A stretch of 64,000 nt of DNA from Spirosoma endophyticum (GTDB taxonomy: Bacteria; Bacteroidota; Bacteroidia; Cytophagales; Spirosomataceae), in the NCBI RefSeq assembly GCF_900112365.1, contig NZ_FOLQ01000004.1:434001-498000 (forward strand), given 5' to 3'. The translations under genes were made by a program, and so were the position numbers. Positions 62,134-64,000 of the stretch are shown in pieces (position 1 is the stretch's first letter; every line of letters starts with the position of its first letter). The notes under the pieces were generated by a model. That model did no database searches. It had not been told where the DNA came from and saw only the letters and a list, made by a program, of their open reading frames with translations.

Positions 62134-62688
62134 CTAAATTCTTAGGCCGGACTTACTGGCACTTATTAGTTTAGCAAGGCGACTTTTTTGGGTAATGGCT
62201 TGCTTGCCGCTCATTATCCAATGGACAGCGAGTTTTTGGTAAGAAGGAGCCTGCTTTCGAAAGAAAGTCCACGCTTTTTCGTTCGCCTTAAATTCAGATT
62301 CAAACTCATCTGTCAGGCTTATAGCATCCTGTTCGTAGGCGTAAATTTTCGACTTGTTTTCCTCTCGTTTCTCAAAGGCCGCCAGGCCCGCTGGATGCAT
62401 TAATTCTTCCCGTATAAGGTTCTCTATTTTCTGAATATTTACCGCGCTCCAGATACTTTTGGGCTTTCTGGGCGTAAACCGGATGCAGTAACTATCCACA
62501 TCAACTGATCTGCGAACACCATCGATCCAGCCAAAACAAAGGGCCTCGTCCACCGACTGGGACCATGTCATGCTCGGTTTGCCCGAACCGACTTTATAGA
62601 AACCAACCAGCAGTTCCGTTTCCTTGTCATGATTTGCCGATAGCCACGTCCGAAAGTCAGCCTGACTGGCAAAGAACATTGGTGTCAT
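62134..62688 (-). CDS. YdeI/OmpD-associated family protein
   Basis: The 184-residue protein has the YdeI pattern: MTWSQSVDEALCFGWIDG and RRSVDVDSYCIRFTPRKPKSIWSAVN in the middle and a C-terminal FFRKQAPSYQKLAVHWI. The family is cytoplasmic, sometimes called bacteriocin-protection protein, and its function is unclear. The start overlaps the stop of the phosphotransferase gene by 4 bp, so the two are coupled. Confidence 0.9.
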   Translation of the reverse strand: MTPMFFASQADFRTWLSANHDKETELLVGFYKVGSGKPSMTWSQSVDEALCFGWIDGVRRSVDVDSYCIRFTPRKPKSIWSAVNIQKIENLIREELMHPAGLAAFEKREENKSKIYAYEQDAISLTDEFESEFKANEKAWTFFRKQAPSYQKLAVHWIMSGKQAITQKSRLAKLISASKSGLRI

Positions 62689-63677
62689 TTAATCTGCATT
62701 TTATTGAAATCAGCCCAGCGTTTCACACGCAAAGTAATAAATCGTTTTAGATATAACTCATTCACAAATACGTTCGACCAGTCATCAAAGCGTTGACACT
62801 GAACACCTAAATAGAAGAAATAAACGCATAACCCCAGCATAGGCAGCAATCGCATTTCTTCATCGCTGATTTTCGAAACCGATTCGTAGCCAGCCAGAAA
62901 ACTAGCTCGTTTTGCTACGTAGTCTTTCTCGTCGGCTTCTGTACTATGAATCTGCAAAATGTAATAGCCGAGGTCATAACACTGCATAGCGTTCCCACAG
63001 AAATCGAAGTCGAAAAGGGTAATTTTATCATTGTCGGCAATGTTCAGATTGTCAAACCAGATGTCCAGATGAACGAGCCCCTGCCGGATTTCTTGGGACT
63101 CAATTTTCGCTAATTCGTCCAGCAGAAAGCGTTGCGTGTTGTGCATAAACTGCATTTCTTCTGATTCAGAAGGTAGAAACGGCTTCAGATACTCAAGTGA
63201 ATCAACGAGCATAATCTGCGGTGTATAGGTGACCCGCTCCAGCGTCAGATTTTGCGTAAGCTGATGAAAGCGGGCCATAATCGTGCCCATTTTGTAATGC
63301 AACTCCTCCGAATAGGTGAGTAGCTTTTCGCCTTCGGCAAATGAGAAAAGAACGCCAAATCGTTTTCCTTCGGGCGCCTGCAACTCCTGAATATACGTGC
63401 CTGCTACGTCAGCCAGCGGGTAGGACACAGGAATACCGCCTTCGTTGACCTGATTCAATAATCGCAGTTCTTCTTCGATTTCTTTCTTACTACGCCAGTT
63501 GAGGCTATAGATACGGAAGATCGATTTGGCCGCACCATTCGTCACCAGATACGAATGATTAACGCCTGCTTTCAACAGACGGCACGTAGCATCGGGGCTT
63601 AACTTGTATTTCTCCTGTAGGAATTGAGTAAGATGCGTGGTCGAAAGAATGGAACTGGAAACGGGGAAAGGAGGCAT
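62685..63677 (-). CDS. Aminoglycoside-phosphotransferase-fold kinase
   Basis: The start at 63677 (MPPFPVSSS) is chosen over an upstream ATG whose extension looks non-coding and overlaps the next gene. The 330-residue product has the APH/choline-kinase fold: KSIFRIYSLNWRSKKEIEEEL for the ATP-binding lysine region, GLVHLDIWFDNLNI for the catalytic loop and LFDFDFCG for the metal site. It resembles homoserine-kinase-II-like enzymes. Resistance to aminoglycosides is unlikely from the context; the natural substrate is unknown. Confidence 0.88.
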   Translation of the reverse strand: MPPFPVSSSILSTTHLTQFLQEKYKLSPDATCRLLKAGVNHSYLVTNGAAKSIFRIYSLNWRSKKEIEEELRLLNQVNEGGIPVSYPLADVAGTYIQELQAPEGKRFGVLFSFAEGEKLLTYSEELHYKMGTIMARFHQLTQNLTLERVTYTPQIMLVDSLEYLKPFLPSESEEMQFMHNTQRFLLDELAKIESQEIRQGLVHLDIWFDNLNIADNDKITLFDFDFCGNAMQCYDLGYYILQIHSTEADEKDYVAKRASFLAGYESVSKISDEEMRLLPMLGLCVYFFYLGVQCQRFDDWSNVFVNELYLKRFITLRVKRWADFNKMQIK

Positions 63678-63744
63678 GAGTATGGAGTTAAACCAGCGTA
63701 GAAACCATCTACACCCAACAAGCAAGCGGTACGTAACGAATTGA

Positions 63745-63948
63745 TTACCTGGCGGGATCGAACCGTGCGGCATCAATAATGGACCATAAATGGATGATCC
63801 ATCCCATTAGTATAAACCAAAGGGCCCCAGCCAAAACAAACTGAAAAATAGCCATCAACAAACGGCCCTGTAGAAGCTGACCCAACCCCGGAATGAAGAA
63901 ACTGCAAAGAGCAGCCAGTACGTTGCCACCCGACCCTTGACCTGCCAT
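63745..63948 (-). CDS. Small TM2-like membrane protein
   Basis: The 67-residue product has two hydrophobic segments (about 10-30 and 35-55) and the motif FFIPGLGQLLQGR, typical of TM2-type and YqaE-like small proteins. The end IDAARFDPAR resembles the conserved tail of that group. No function is known. It starts 52 bp from the right edge of the window. Confidence 0.75.
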   Translation of the reverse strand: MAGQGSGGNVLAALCSFFIPGLGQLLQGRLLMAIFQFVLAGALWFILMGWIIHLWSIIDAARFDPAR

Positions 63949-64000
63949 AGTGTTGGTTGTTTTTTTATAAAATTGACCTACATCTGGTAGTTTGCAAAAT

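Noticed and set aside
62685-63677. Aminoglycoside resistance gene
   Set aside because: The APH fold is shared with many metabolic kinases, and nothing around it suggests a resistance cassette.
1-64000. CRISPR array, insertion sequence, prophage or integrative element
   Set aside because: No regularly spaced repeats, transposase, integrase or phage gene was recognised in any region.

Overview
The window looks like a chromosomal segment of a Bacteroidota bacterium of the order Cytophagales, possibly a Spirosoma relative. This rests on gene families seen here: a SusC/SusD outer-membrane pair, a PorP/SprF-type protein, a secreted protein with a type B type-IX-secretion (T9SS) C-terminus, LytS/LytTR signalling, a GbsR regulator, and promoter-like TTTG-N20-TAnnTTTG and TAnnTTTG sequences. 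No rRNA or tRNA gene was seen, so the genus is only an inference. I saw no insertion sequence, integrase, prophage or CRISPR array. The segment reads as ordinary chromosome with some accessory genes.

Layout. 1-4.4 kb: a truncated GxDLY/SGNH esterase, a TetR repressor with two near-identical palindromic operators, a divergent stand-alone FabF-like ketosynthase and a lipoprotein. 4.7-10 kb: a periplasmic cyclophilin, then a SusC/SusD pair closed by a 25-bp perfect hairpin. 10.1-20 kb, all on the minus strand: a glutaminyl cyclase lipoprotein, an AAA ATPase, PorP/SprF, a 1094-residue propeller plus barrel protein, an FAD oxidoreductase, cytidylate kinase, a GNAT acetyltransferase and a LUD protein. 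20.2-24 kb: a SnoaL-like protein, then a pentapeptide-repeat LytS-type kinase with its LytTR regulator, a small membrane protein and a SUI1/YciH factor. 24-31.8 kb: a POT peptide transporter, a kelch lipoprotein, an M23 peptidase, GbsR, a DCC thiol protein coupled to a decayed epimerase remnant, an alpha/beta hydrolase, two very acidic small proteins, DoxX and a lipoprotein.

31.8-44.5 kb: sufB without sufCDS, a secreted esterase, a DUF2911 protein, an orphan nuclease resembling CdiA toxin C-termini, uvrB, a DUF4234-like membrane protein, a LuxE-like acyl-protein synthetase, an orphan histidine kinase, hemA and a DUF4230 protein. 44.5-50.5 kb: a molybdenum sulfite dehydrogenase with its cytochrome c, an AlgH protein, an outer-membrane barrel, and nuoA and nuoB separated by an unknown gene. 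50.5-57.9 kb: a sialate O-acetylesterase-like protein, three paralogous MFS transporters, a small secreted protein and a sodium/solute symporter, a cluster that suggests sugar or organic-acid uptake. 57.9-64 kb, all minus strand: a quinone-oxidoreductase-like MDR enzyme under a Crp/Fnr regulator, a ThuA protein, a T9SS-sorted protein, a YdeI-like protein, an aminoglycoside-phosphotransferase-fold kinase and a small membrane protein.

The most unusual points are the very long, near-perfect hairpins at many gene ends, a candidate leaderless GbsR promoter, the twin TetR operators, the pentapeptide-kinase fusion, the internally deleted epimerase gene, the orphan CdiA-CT-like nuclease, the nuoA-x-nuoB arrangement, the MFS triplication, and an apparent excess of the hexamer CTACGT/ACGTAG. 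No single locus can be firmly called a new defence or secretion system from the sequence alone.
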